Positions 49,947-58,130 of a stretch of 64,000 nt of DNA are shown piece after piece. A program made the translations under genes and the position numbers. Source of the DNA: Chlamydiales bacterium. Lineage in GTDB: Bacteria > Chlamydiota > Chlamydiia > Chlamydiales > JAJFMA01. The stretch spans positions 144,789 to 208,788 of the forward strand of contig JAUXSF010000033.1 of assembly GCA_030679955.1 (NCBI GenBank), read 5' to 3'. The number at the start of each line of letters is the position of its first letter. Positions within the stretch are counted from its first letter, which is position 1. Under the pieces are notes generated by a model. The model saw only the letters and a list, made by a program, of their open reading frames with translations. It ran no database searches and was not told the DNA's origin.

Positions 49947-51380
49947 CTAGTTATCTGCTAACGCTATACGCTTTTCTTGCATCGCAGCAACGCGCACGGC
50001 TAGGTTCTTGTCAGAGAATGGGCCAGGAGAAGAACCTGGGCCGCCGAGGCCAGGACCTTGTGCCAATTTGCTAGAGCAGGAGTTCTTGCCTTCGCAGGAA
50101 TTCAAACCTTTGCAGTCTTGGTTAGCAAGTTCTAGCGCTAGTTGTTGACCTTCTGGGCTAAGGCGGTAGTACTGTGCCTTGCCTGGTTTGTTCAACAGAC
50201 TAACCAACAGATTCTTGTCGATGTGTTGCTTCGAAGGATTCTGTTCAAAACCAGCTGAGTTGCGATTTTGGCCTTTGTTTGATTTTACGCCAGCATTGCT
50301 AGCATTTTTGCCAGCTGTGTTTCCTTTGGAATTTGTGGCATTACCGCTAGCGGTGAAACCACTTGGTCTCTGGAACTGGGATGTAGTAGCCGTTTCTTCT
50401 GACAGAGATATCTGGCCGTTATTGTTGTTGTTGTTGTTGTTGTTGTTGTTTCGGTTGTTGTTAACATTATTGTTGTTAACGTTATTTCTGGTGGCGTTTC
50501 GGTTGTTGTTAACGTTGTTGTTTGTCGCGTTGTTGTTGTTCAGGTTGTTGTTGTTCAGATTGCTGTTAACGTTGTTGTTAGTCGTGTTGTTGTGGTTCAG
50601 GTTGTTGTTAGCAGCTAAAGTGATGTGTCTGTTGTTGTAGCCGTTGTTGTTGCTATTGTTGTTGTTGTTGTTGTTGTTGTTGCCGTTTCCGTTGTTGTTA
50701 ACATTGTTGTTGTTGTTGCCGTTTCCGTTGCTGTTAACATTGTTGTTGTTATTGCGGTGGTTGGAAACGCCGTTTCTATTTTGGTCTCCCGCGCCAGCGA
50801 TTTTACCGCTGTCGTTTAGACCTTGTTTGCGAGTATTCGCGCCGCTTTTTGGGGCTGCACCAGCACCGTAGCTGTTAGGTTCGTCAGCTAGCGATACCTG
50901 ACCATTTCTAATGCCGCCATTTTGGTTGTTGTTGCTGGCGCGGTTGTTACCATTGCCATTGTTTTGATTGGCATTGGAACGGTTGCTGTTGCCTTTCACG
51001 CCACCAGGACCTCTTGTGCCGCTATCGCCTTGATAGTTGTGGTGTCTAGGGCCGCTGTTGTTGTAGTTGTCGGCACCGCTGTTACCGCTGCAACCGCTCT
51101 TACCACCGCATGAGCCATCGTAGCTGATTCCGGATCCATGGCGGCTATTCCATTCGTTAGCACAGCTATTGCCGCAGCTTGGGCTGGCAATTAGCTTGGC
51201 GAGGAGCTGCCCTTCTTGATCGAGGTTTTGGTATAGCTGCTGATCTTCAGTGCTAAGGCCGCTTAGGAATTCTTGTTCCGCAAAAGTACTGTTTTCAGTA
51301 GCCGCTAGCTCGCCTTGAGAAATAAGTAAGCCGCTGGTGAGGCCTAGGAGGGCGAGCATTTTGAGGTCTCGTTTCTTCAT
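49947..51380 (-). CDS. Exported Asn-rich protein with Cys motifs, candidate RiPP precursor
   Basis: About 477 residues from the ATG at 51380 (AAGGAGTATTTC before it; the frame extends to 51461). A signal peptide (KRDLKMLALLGLTSGLLISQ) is followed by a folded N-terminal unit, a 300-residue Asn/Gly-rich low-complexity middle with runs of up to eleven Asn, and a folded C-terminal unit. Both end units carry the same pattern: EGQLLAKLIASPSCGNSC near 65-83 and EGQQLALELANQDCKGLNSC near 420-440, then EGKNSC. Seven Cys in all. CKGLNSC-type motifs are the kind found beside DUF692 genes. I infer that the Cys region is the modification site; the size is exceptional for a RiPP precursor. Confidence 0.75.
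   Translation of the reverse strand: MKKRDLKMLALLGLTSGLLISQGELAATENSTFAEQEFLSGLSTEDQQLYQNLDQEGQLLAKLIASPSCGNSCANEWNSRHGSGISYDGSCGGKSGCSGNSGADNYNNSGPRHHNYQGDSGTRGPGGVKGNSNRSNANQNNGNGNNRASNNNQNGGIRNGQVSLADEPNSYGAGAAPKSGANTRKQGLNDSGKIAGAGDQNRNGVSNHRNNNNNVNSNGNGNNNNNVNNNGNGNNNNNNNNNSNNNGYNNRHITLAANNNLNHNNTTNNNVNSNLNNNNLNNNNATNNNVNNNRNATRNNVNNNNVNNNRNNNNNNNNNNNGQISLSEETATTSQFQRPSGFTASGNATNSKGNTAGKNASNAGVKSNKGQNRNSAGFEQNPSKQHIDKNLLVSLLNKPGKAQYYRLSPEGQQLALELANQDCKGLNSCEGKNSCSSKLAQGPGLGGPGSSPGPFSDKNLAVRVAAMQEKRIALADN
50415..50770. repeat. Trinucleotide repeat tract (AAC/AAT) encoding poly-Asn
   Basis: Runs of TTG/TTA triplets on the plus strand (AAC/AAT codons on the minus strand), with perfect stretches of eight to eleven units. 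They are broken by variant units such as GTTAACGTTGTTG. The tract stays in frame with the precursor gene and should be prone to length change in steps of three bases. Confidence 0.85.
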
Positions 51381-51596
51381 GAAATACTCCTTAACATGCG
51401 CAGTTTTTTGGTTTTGAACCGAACGTTTTTTCAGCTCTGCAGTCAAAGTCAGAGCCTTCATGGTGATAATGTCTTGTACTGTAAAAAATCTTGGGAAGGC
51501 AAGAAAAATTTTAATTTGTCGATGCTCGCTGTTTGATTTCAGCTGGCAAGAACAGAAAAAATCATTTTTGTTATTTTTAGTGGGTGGTAAGTAGCT

Positions 51597-51632
51597 CTAT
51601 AACTCAGCAAAGTGGTAAAATGTGAGTTATAG
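51597..51632. promoter_or_regulatory. Inverted repeat over the likely -10 region of the fic gene (operator candidate)
   Basis: CTATAACTCA (51597-51606) and TGAGTTATAG (51623-51632) are perfect inverse copies 16 bases apart, and TAAAAT (51616-51621), a likely -10 box, lies between them. A further ttataac half-site follows at about 51642. A repressor bound here would block transcription of fic. Confidence 0.5.
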
Positions 51633-51650
51633 AAGGGAGTTTTATAACCC

Positions 51651-52733
51651 ATGGTTTGGAATTGGCAGTTGGCTTCGTGGCCTAATTTTCATTACGATGT
51701 ATCTTTAGTCGCGCAAGACAGAGCATTTTTGCAAGGCGCTGGGGGAATTATTGCCGTGTTGAATCACTTCGACGAACAGGAGCGTAAGCAGTTCATCGTT
51801 GAGCTTCTTTGTGTTGAAGGCCAAAAAAGTGCACTTATAGAAGGAGAACTCTTACAGAGAGATAGTTTACAATCGTCTATACGTCGTCACTTTGGATTGA
51901 ACATTGAATACAAGACCCTATCCTTTCGGGAGAGAGGGATGGCTGAATTGATGTGTTGTGTATACGAAACCTATGACAAACCTCTTTCACATGAAATGTT
52001 ATATCAATGGCATGAGTTACTTATGCAGGGACGAACGGATCTTGACGCTTCGGGAAGGTACCGTTCACATGAAGACCCAATGCAAATTGTTTCGCGCCGC
52101 TATGGAGACTCAACAGTTCATTTTGAGGCGCCCCCATCAAGTACTATAGAGTCAGAGATGAGTGCATTTATCAATTGGTTTAACTTATCTGCGACAGATT
52201 CCGTCCTAGGGCGAGCTTCTCACGCCCATGTGTATTTTGAAAGCATCCATCCTTTTGAGGACGGAAATGGAAGAATAGGACGTGCGTTGGTAGAAAAAGC
52301 TTTGTCTCAGTCTTTAGGGCATCCAACGTTGATCGCAATCTCACAAGTCATAGAGGCCAGAAAAAAAGAATATTATAGTAATCTCGCTTTATGTAACCGA
52401 TCTTTGAATATGGAAAGTTGGGTGAACTTTTTCTCTGAAATTATTCTCCAGGCACAATGCAATTCGATACAGCTCGTTGATTTTTTGATTAGCAAATCCA
52501 AAATGATGAGAGCTTTAGTTGGGCATCTCAATAGCCGGCAAGAAAAGGCTTTACTCAGGGTATTGGCGGAAGGGATGGAGGGATTCTCGGGTGGTCTTAG
52601 CGCGGAAAACTACATGAAAATTACGAAAACTTCGAGATCAACTGCAACTAGAGATCTGACAGATTTAGTGGAAAAAGGAGCCTTGATTAAAAGTGGTCAG
52701 CTGCGTAGCACGCGTTACAGACTTCCATTTTAA
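51651..52733 (+). CDS. Fic family AMP-transferase-like protein with winged-helix end
   Basis: A 360-residue protein in three parts. Residues 1-85 match the DUF4172-type N-terminus (WNWQLASWPNFHYD) and contain the inhibitory helix motif S-x-x-x-E-G at 60-65 (SALIEG), which makes it a class II, self-inhibited Fic protein. The Fic core has the complete HPFEDGNGRIGR (200-211), so it should be able to transfer AMP (or another NMP) to hydroxyl groups. Residues 290-360 form a winged helix (TSRSTATRDLTDLVEKGALI). It is a single gene with a perfect inverted repeat over its promoter. Fic-HTH proteins of this kind occur widely; a role in stress control is more likely than secretion. Confidence 0.93.
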   Translation: MVWNWQLASWPNFHYDVSLVAQDRAFLQGAGGIIAVLNHFDEQERKQFIVELLCVEGQKSALIEGELLQRDSLQSSIRRHFGLNIEYKTLSFRERGMAELMCCVYETYDKPLSHEMLYQWHELLMQGRTDLDASGRYRSHEDPMQIVSRRYGDSTVHFEAPPSSTIESEMSAFINWFNLSATDSVLGRASHAHVYFESIHPFEDGNGRIGRALVEKALSQSLGHPTLIAISQVIEARKKEYYSNLALCNRSLNMESWVNFFSEIILQAQCNSIQLVDFLISKSKMMRALVGHLNSRQEKALLRVLAEGMEGFSGGLSAENYMKITKTSRSTATRDLTDLVEKGALIKSGQLRSTRYRLPF

Positions 52734-52773
52734 TTAAAAGGTAACGCCTCTAGGTTGAGTATCTTATTACTAC

Positions 52774-53562
52774 CTACAGACGAAACAAGGTGGATGCGTT
52801 ATGCCACGTGGCCTTAGCGACTTCTGTTATGGTAAGGCCTTTGACGTCCGCGATGACTTGTGCGGTTTCGGGCACGTAGCTAGGTTCGTTGGTTTTTCCG
52901 CGATGACTTTGCGGTGCCAGGTAAGGCGCATCAGTCTCGATTAATAGGTGATCAAGAGGGACCATACGTGCGACTTGTCTCAGCTCTTCGCTTTTTTTGA
53001 AGGTGACAATACCGCTTAATGAGAGGTACCACCCGCGCTGTATGACCTGTTCTGCTTCCTGGATGGTTCCGGTAAAGCAGTGCAATACTCCGGGTCTATG
53101 CTTACCATTGTCACAGTAATCGGAATCAAGAATGTCGAATAGATCCTGAAATGCTTCGCGGCAGTGTATGACAACGGGTAGATCACACTCGACGGCGAGA
53201 GCTAGGTAGCGACGTAAGAAGGTCTTTTGTATTTCGCGGTCGCTATGCTCGTAGAAGTAGTCTAGTCCGGTTTCCCCTACAGCTACTAAAGAACCGTTGC
53301 GAGCCTGCTCGGCAAATATAGGGAAGAGCTCTTCACCTTCTTTGTCCACATCGTGAGGGGTAGTGGCCCCGGCATTAAGTATCCAAGGGTGCCTTTGAGC
53401 CAGTAAAAGGCCTTTTTCCAAGCTGTCACGATCTGTGCAGATGTTGATTACATGCCGAACTCCCGCTGACCATGAACGGTCAGCGAGGGTATCGGCCTGA
53501 TTTGACAGTGCTTTGGATGTTAGGTGCGCATGGCTGTCGAAAAATAGCGGTATATCGCTCAT
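52774..53562 (-). CDS. tatD: TatD family metal-dependent DNase
   Basis: A 262-residue hydrolase of the amidohydrolase fold. Metal ligands are in FFDSHAHL (H-x-H), VGETGLDYF (Glu), PVVIHCREA and LHCFTGTIQEA (His), and LIETDAPYLAP (Asp). Members degrade DNA 3'-5' and take part in repair of oxidative damage. The gene overlaps dsbD by four bases at its start (53562/53559), so the two are coupled. The same tatD-dsbD order exists in Chlamydia trachomatis (CT594-CT595). Length and motifs are normal. Confidence 0.95.
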   Translation of the reverse strand: MSDIPLFFDSHAHLTSKALSNQADTLADRSWSAGVRHVINICTDRDSLEKGLLLAQRHPWILNAGATTPHDVDKEGEELFPIFAEQARNGSLVAVGETGLDYFYEHSDREIQKTFLRRYLALAVECDLPVVIHCREAFQDLFDILDSDYCDNGKHRPGVLHCFTGTIQEAEQVIQRGWYLSLSGIVTFKKSEELRQVARMVPLDHLLIETDAPYLAPQSHRGKTNEPSYVPETAQVIADVKGLTITEVAKATWHNASTLFRL

Positions 53563-55886
53563 AGTTCTGGCTTAGCGTCTTTTTTACCTTCTACGATAGA
53601 CTTTTCTGCAGCACGCATCTGGTCCAGATATTTGGTAACAACATCAGGAGTTAAGACTTGTGGCAGAATCATAGGTGTAGATGCTCCAGGAGCATAAAGT
53701 AAGTAGAGAGGGACACCATTACGGCCAAATTTACGCAACTCTTTGGTAATTGCTGGATCTGGCTTGGTCCAATCTGCTTTAAATTTGACGATTCCAAGGT
53801 CCGCAAACTTTTGCTCCATATCATCGAGCGCGAGCACAAAGTGGTTAGTTTGGCAGATCACACACCATTTAGCTGTGAAGTCAATAAAGACGGGTTTGCC
53901 TTCCGCACGGAACTGCTCTACAGCATCCGGTGTAAAGGGTAGCCAAGCTTTGGGGTCCTGGCGTCCTGTCAGTAGAGCTTCTGCGAGGGCTTTTTCGTTA
54001 TGTTCTGGAACAATACTCGCGCTAACTACCATTAGGTAGGTGCCCACTAACGCAAAGAGTATCGTTAGAAGCGCGCCAGCCCGACGAGTTTTCTTGGTGT
54101 TAAGCGGTGAGCAGCAGCGTCCGTAGACCCAGCAGCCGATTGTTAGCACAAAGAGAGCGCATAGCAGAAGAAACACACCGATATAATCGGTTTGTGCTCC
54201 AAATACCCACAAGAGCCAAAGAATGGTAGCGATTAACAGGAAAGCCATTAGTTGCTTGAAGGTGACCATCCAGTTTCCAGGTTTTGGCAGCCACTTCACC
54301 AATGATGGGAAGGCTGTCAGCAGGAAATAGGGGAACGCCATTCCAAGACCAAGGAATGTGAATACTGTCAGTGCGGATATCGCTGGCAGTGTGACAGCAA
54401 AGCCAATGGCAGAACCTAGGAAGGGGCCTGTGCAAGGCGTTGCTACCGCAGTAGCTAATATTCCATTGAAAAAGGATCCAAAAAGACCAGTAGCATGTTT
54501 ATTGTTCTGGCTTTCAGTTTCGCCGGCCCAAGAGGCCATTGTCGTGCCCATTTCAAAGACTCCGAACAGGCTCATTGCTAAAATCAGCAATACTGCTGCT
54601 AGGATTGCTACAAAGATAGGTTCCTGTAACTGAAAACCCCAGCCGACGGAATGGCCATAGGCTTGTAGTATTAACAGGGCTCCCGCTAGGATCCAAAAGG
54701 AGACCAGCACGCCAGCTGAGAACATCAATCCGTGCTTCAACGTCGACATGCGGCTCTTGCCAGACATCTTAATGATACTAAGAACTTTTAGAGAGATCAC
54801 GGGTAGGACGCAGGGCATTAGATTTAAAATCATGCCGCCAACAAAAGCCATAACAAGAGCCAGGCCTAATCCGCCTTCAAAGTCTGTATAAGGAGGCTCT
54901 TCCTGAACGATGGCGCGAGAGACGATATCTCCTGAGGCATCAGCGATCATGTTATCTTTAATGTTGGCTTGAATAGCTACTGCGATCGGTTTGGCGTTGG
55001 ACCCTGCAGCAGGCTGCAGAAGTAAAACGCCTTCGATGGCTTCTTTATGTCCTTTGCCAGCAAGTTTACCTAGGTTGATCTTATAACCTTGCCCTGTTGG
55101 TGTTAGTGGCAGGCTTTGGCGAGCATTAAATACTTCTGCTTCCAGCGGCATAAAGTAAGCGGCACCATATTCACCATTGAGGCCTTCTGGCTTATCAAGG
55201 GCTAGCTCGATATTACCAATGTTGGTGCTTGCAGCAACTTTCCAGTCGGTATTAGGCAGTTTTTCCCTCGCCTGGGCGAAAAGATCGGTTGCTTGACTAT
55301 TGCGTGGTGGTGTCGCGCTGACGATCTGCATGGTAGCATTCGCATTGGTATCGCCAGGAATGCAATTACCATGGTTGCAGGCAACCCAGCGGATGGTGGC
55401 GCCAAGCTGGACTTGCTGTCCCACGGCGACGCCCTTTGAAGGAATCACTTTTGCCAAGATAACAAACGATTCATCGTAGCCAAATGCCACCGAAGACTTT
55501 TCTACAAAGCGCTTAGGGGCCGGCCACTCGACCTCTGCTACCTCAAACCCAAAGGGGAGGTGCCAGTCAATCGAGGTTCCCAATCCTGTTTCACCAGGAT
55601 TTTTCCAGTAAGTGTGCCAATCTTTACCCAGATTGACTTTTAGAGCGATCCAGAAGGCGCGGCCGGGTAAGACACCCTTGTCCTCGCTTAATATCTCGGT
55701 GTGAACAGGATCTTCGTCTGCAGCAGCTGGTTGCTCACTGGGTGGTTGCTCTTGTTCTGAAATATCATTCTGCGCAGTAAATGCCTTAAAATCAGGCTGA
55801 TCACTGGTTAGGAAGCTGCTAGCGCTCAAACCTGTAACGAACAGGAGGCTGGTAACAGCAAAAATACTTATAAGATGACGTAACAT
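53559..55886 (-). CDS. dsbD: Thiol:disulfide interchange protein DsbD
   Basis: About 775 residues from the ATG at 55886, which has a GGGGAGATCC site; the frame extends to 55940. A signal peptide (LRHLISIFAVTSLLFVTGL) is followed by the periplasmic alpha domain. Next come about eight membrane helices with the two redox Cys in NLMPCVLPVISLK and ATPCTGPFLG, then a C-terminal thioredoxin domain with a KWCVICQ redox motif (W-C-x-x-C). It passes electrons from cytosolic thioredoxin to the periplasm, important in chlamydiae whose outer envelope is disulfide cross-linked. Divergent from the exbB/tolQ gene as in Chlamydia trachomatis. Confidence 0.96.
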   Translation of the reverse strand: MLRHLISIFAVTSLLFVTGLSASSFLTSDQPDFKAFTAQNDISEQEQPPSEQPAAADEDPVHTEILSEDKGVLPGRAFWIALKVNLGKDWHTYWKNPGETGLGTSIDWHLPFGFEVAEVEWPAPKRFVEKSSVAFGYDESFVILAKVIPSKGVAVGQQVQLGATIRWVACNHGNCIPGDTNANATMQIVSATPPRNSQATDLFAQAREKLPNTDWKVAASTNIGNIELALDKPEGLNGEYGAAYFMPLEAEVFNARQSLPLTPTGQGYKINLGKLAGKGHKEAIEGVLLLQPAAGSNAKPIAVAIQANIKDNMIADASGDIVSRAIVQEEPPYTDFEGGLGLALVMAFVGGMILNLMPCVLPVISLKVLSIIKMSGKSRMSTLKHGLMFSAGVLVSFWILAGALLILQAYGHSVGWGFQLQEPIFVAILAAVLLILAMSLFGVFEMGTTMASWAGETESQNNKHATGLFGSFFNGILATAVATPCTGPFLGSAIGFAVTLPAISALTVFTFLGLGMAFPYFLLTAFPSLVKWLPKPGNWMVTFKQLMAFLLIATILWLLWVFGAQTDYIGVFLLLCALFVLTIGCWVYGRCCSPLNTKKTRRAGALLTILFALVGTYLMVVSASIVPEHNEKALAEALLTGRQDPKAWLPFTPDAVEQFRAEGKPVFIDFTAKWCVICQTNHFVLALDDMEQKFADLGIVKFKADWTKPDPAITKELRKFGRNGVPLYLLYAPGASTPMILPQVLTPDVVTKYLDQMRAAEKSIVEGKKDAKPEL

Positions 55887-56061
55887 GGATCTCCCCCTAA
55901 ATGTTTCGTCCGACAAACTCTGCAATAAGAAGAGTATCATGGTAAGAAAATAATATTAAGATCTTTTCCTCCATTCCGGCGGCTTGACAAATTCATAGTG
56001 TTTAACGTATCAAGCTTCTTTTCGTTATCTTAAACGTAGAAGCTCAAGGGTTTGAAGAGCC

Positions 56062-56787
56062 ATGATTGTATGTGGTAACTTATTAGCAGTCAACCCTTTC
56101 GTTCAGGCTTATACCCAATCTGACCTACTTGGCAAAGCGATATTTCTAGGACTTATTGCTTTATCAGTCGTCACTTGGGTGGTGCTTATTTTTAAGGTCA
56201 GGCTGACCAAAAAAGCACTTCGCCTCTCGAAAGAGTTCGAACTTGCCTTCGTAAATCAGAAGCATAGTCCTCTGAATTTTGAGTATGAGGAGTTAGCAAA
56301 TCCTTACTTAAATCTTTATCTTAAGTTAAAAGGTTATGCTGTCGATATTCTGAAAAAAAACCAGAAATTTGGTTTTCAGTCCGAATCGGGCTCATATTTG
56401 TCGCCGCAAGACATCGATCTTGTGGGTGCTCATTTGATGTCAGCGATTTCGTCTGAGACAAAGTTCCTCGAACGCTACCTCTATCTATTGGCGACTATTG
56501 TGACTTTAGCGCCCTTTTTAGGATTGCTGGGAACGGTATGGGGGATTTTGGTGACTTTTGCAGAACCTCAACTGATGAGTAGTGCTGGCGGTTCAGGAGC
56601 CGTGCTTGGTGGGATCTCCCTAGCCTTGGTGACAACGGTATTGGGGCTTCTCAATGCTATTCCTGCCTTGATTGGTTACAATTATTTGAAAGATCTTATC
56701 AGCGAATTCGAAACGGCTATGGAAGAATTTTCGTGCGATGTCCTCAGTTCCTTGGAGCTGCAGTATCGCCGAGTGGACAAGGTATAA
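56062..56787 (+). CDS. exbB: TolQ/ExbB-type proton channel protein
   Basis: A 241-residue inner-membrane protein with three helices, at about 20-45, 145-170 and 190-215. GLLGTVWGILVTFAEPQLMS and GISLALVTTVLGLLNAIPAL are the MotA/TolQ/ExbB signatures around the proton path. With the following exbD/tolR gene it forms the motor that energises the Tol-Pal system. The ExbD start follows its stop by two bases. It is the first gene of a seven-gene cluster (to murI), all on the plus strand. Confidence 0.95.
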   Translation: MIVCGNLLAVNPFVQAYTQSDLLGKAIFLGLIALSVVTWVVLIFKVRLTKKALRLSKEFELAFVNQKHSPLNFEYEELANPYLNLYLKLKGYAVDILKKNQKFGFQSESGSYLSPQDIDLVGAHLMSAISSETKFLERYLYLLATIVTLAPFLGLLGTVWGILVTFAEPQLMSSAGGSGAVLGGISLALVTTVLGLLNAIPALIGYNYLKDLISEFETAMEEFSCDVLSSLELQYRRVDKV

Positions 56788-56789
56788 TC

Positions 56790-57206
56790 GTGAGGCGACG
56801 TTTTCGTATTCCTTATACTGAACCGACGATCAACTTGACGCCACTAATCGATGTGGTGTTTGTGATCCTGATCGTTTTCTTGGTAGCTGCTCCATTATTA
56901 GAGCTGGAGGAGATCGACATTGCTCAAGGTCCGTCTGTTTCCACGGATCATAATCGGTCGGTGCAAGCCAATAGCCCTATTACGGTTTATGTCCGTCAGG
57001 ACGACAGTGTTTGGTTTGAGAACAAGCAGCGCGAGCCCCAGGAGCTGATAGCAGTACTGAGTGAGGCGAGGCAGCGCAATCCCACGACGGCTCCCCAGTT
57101 GGTTCAGGATCGCCGAAGTCAGTTTGGAACCTATCAGCATGTAAAAAATGCTTTTGAAGCGGCGGGTTATTCTGAGATAGAGCTAATTCTACGTCCGGGA
57201 GAGTAG
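56790..57206 (+). CDS. exbD: TolR/ExbD-type proton channel protein
   Basis: 138 residues from a GTG at 56790, two bases after the exbB stop; upstream in-frame ATG codons lie inside exbB. INLTPLIDVVFVILIVFLVAAPL is the single membrane helix with the essential Asp of the family (in LIDVV). The periplasmic domain ends FEAAGYSEIELILRPGE. It pairs with exbB in the Tol-Pal motor. Four bases separate it from the TonB/TolA-like gene. Confidence 0.95.
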   Translation: MRRRFRIPYTEPTINLTPLIDVVFVILIVFLVAAPLLELEEIDIAQGPSVSTDHNRSVQANSPITVYVRQDDSVWFENKQREPQELIAVLSEARQRNPTTAPQLVQDRRSQFGTYQHVKNAFEAAGYSEIELILRPGE

Positions 57207-57210
57207 ACGT

Positions 57211-57933
57211 ATGACCACTGTCATCAAGCCAAACATTTGGGCGATAGTGGGGATGGTGCTGGTAGCGCATGCCTTTGCGCTATTTCTACTATTACGCGAG
57301 CAGGTGGTGGTCAGCCAACCGTTACGTCGTCCGCATATTGTGGTGAAGACGATCTCTTTATCGCCGCAACCGGTGGTTGTTACGGCTCCAGTGGTTCAAG
57401 TTCAGGAGATACCGGTAGTAGTGCCCAAACCTAAGCCGAACCCGAAGCCAGTCTCTACACCTAAGCAGACTCCGCCTAAGCCTGTAGTTGCCAAAAAGGA
57501 AACGCCCAAGCCGCCTTCGCCGCCGCCCAAACAGACAGCCGCTTTATCCAAAGCGCGTGAAAGCTTGGCTGCGTTAAAGAATCAGTCCCAAGAAACACCT
57601 GTTGCACATTCAAGCGTTGTTATTCCAACATTGGCACCTTCTGTTGCGTCGTTGCCACAAACTTCGGGGCCATCAGAATTGTCTTACCAAGATGACCTCG
57701 CAGTACGCCTTCGGTCTCTTTTGCGTTTACCCGAATATGGCGATGTTAAAGTGAGTTTGACTATCGATCGTTCTGGAAAGGTACTAGCCTTTGAGGTTCT
57801 GCAATCTGAGAACGCTGCAAATAGGCGCTATGTGGATACACATCTTCCACGGTGCAAGTTTGCCGACTTTGGCAAACATTTTGTCGACGAAAGCAGCAAG
57901 ACATTCCAGCTAACCCTCAGCAATGACTTGTAA
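57211..57933 (+). CDS. TolA/TonB-like envelope protein
   Basis: A 240-residue protein with one N-terminal membrane helix (IWAIVGMVLVAHAFALFLLL). A long proline/lysine-rich periplasmic spacer follows (VVVPKPKPNPKPV, PPKPVVAKKETPKPPSPPP), then a C-terminal domain (about 155-240, LRLPEYGDVKVSLTIDRSGK) typical of TolA/TonB C-termini. It should link the ExbBD motor to TolB/Pal at the outer membrane. Its place between exbD and tolB is the same as CT598 of Chlamydia trachomatis. Confidence 0.85.
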   Translation: MTTVIKPNIWAIVGMVLVAHAFALFLLLREQVVVSQPLRRPHIVVKTISLSPQPVVVTAPVVQVQEIPVVVPKPKPNPKPVSTPKQTPPKPVVAKKETPKPPSPPPKQTAALSKARESLAALKNQSQETPVAHSSVVIPTLAPSVASLPQTSGPSELSYQDDLAVRLRSLLRLPEYGDVKVSLTIDRSGKVLAFEVLQSENAANRRYVDTHLPRCKFADFGKHFVDESSKTFQLTLSNDL

Positions 57934-58012
57934 TCATTCAATGTACCTCATGGATTTAACCGCCGTCCATAATGTCTACAAGATGCAATAACGACTTATG
58001 GAATTACTCCCT

Positions 58013-58057
58013 ATGGTCCCTTTCGTCCCTAAGGTCTCTTGTGTCTCTTCTTTGCCT
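58013..58057. repeat. Solo arm of the nonamer repeat family, copy F
   Basis: Five units in a row: atggtccct, ttcgtccct, aaggtctct, tgtgtctct and tctttgcct. The first 36 bases match the right arm of copy D (39660-39695) at 32 positions. No matching left arm is visible upstream, so no hairpin forms here. It lies in the 197-base gap before tolB. Confidence 0.75.
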
Positions 58058-58130
58058 AGGTGGTAGAATGTCAAAAATCGCACTATCGTTTATTTGCTCT
58101 GAAGCATATCATGATTGGTCTGGAGGGTCT

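Noticed and set aside
50415-50770. CRISPR-like periodicity
   Set aside because: The repeats are trinucleotides in a coding frame, without spacers of uniform length; no cas gene is in the window.
50179-51113. Leu- and Val-rich frames on the plus strand opposite the Asn-rich gene
   Set aside because: These are readings of the TTG/GTT repeats antisense to the poly-Asn gene; no ribosome binding site and no membrane-protein logic.
57972-58130. N-terminal extension of TolB
   Set aside because: It is built partly from a repeat arm and precedes a clean signal peptide with its own ribosome binding site.
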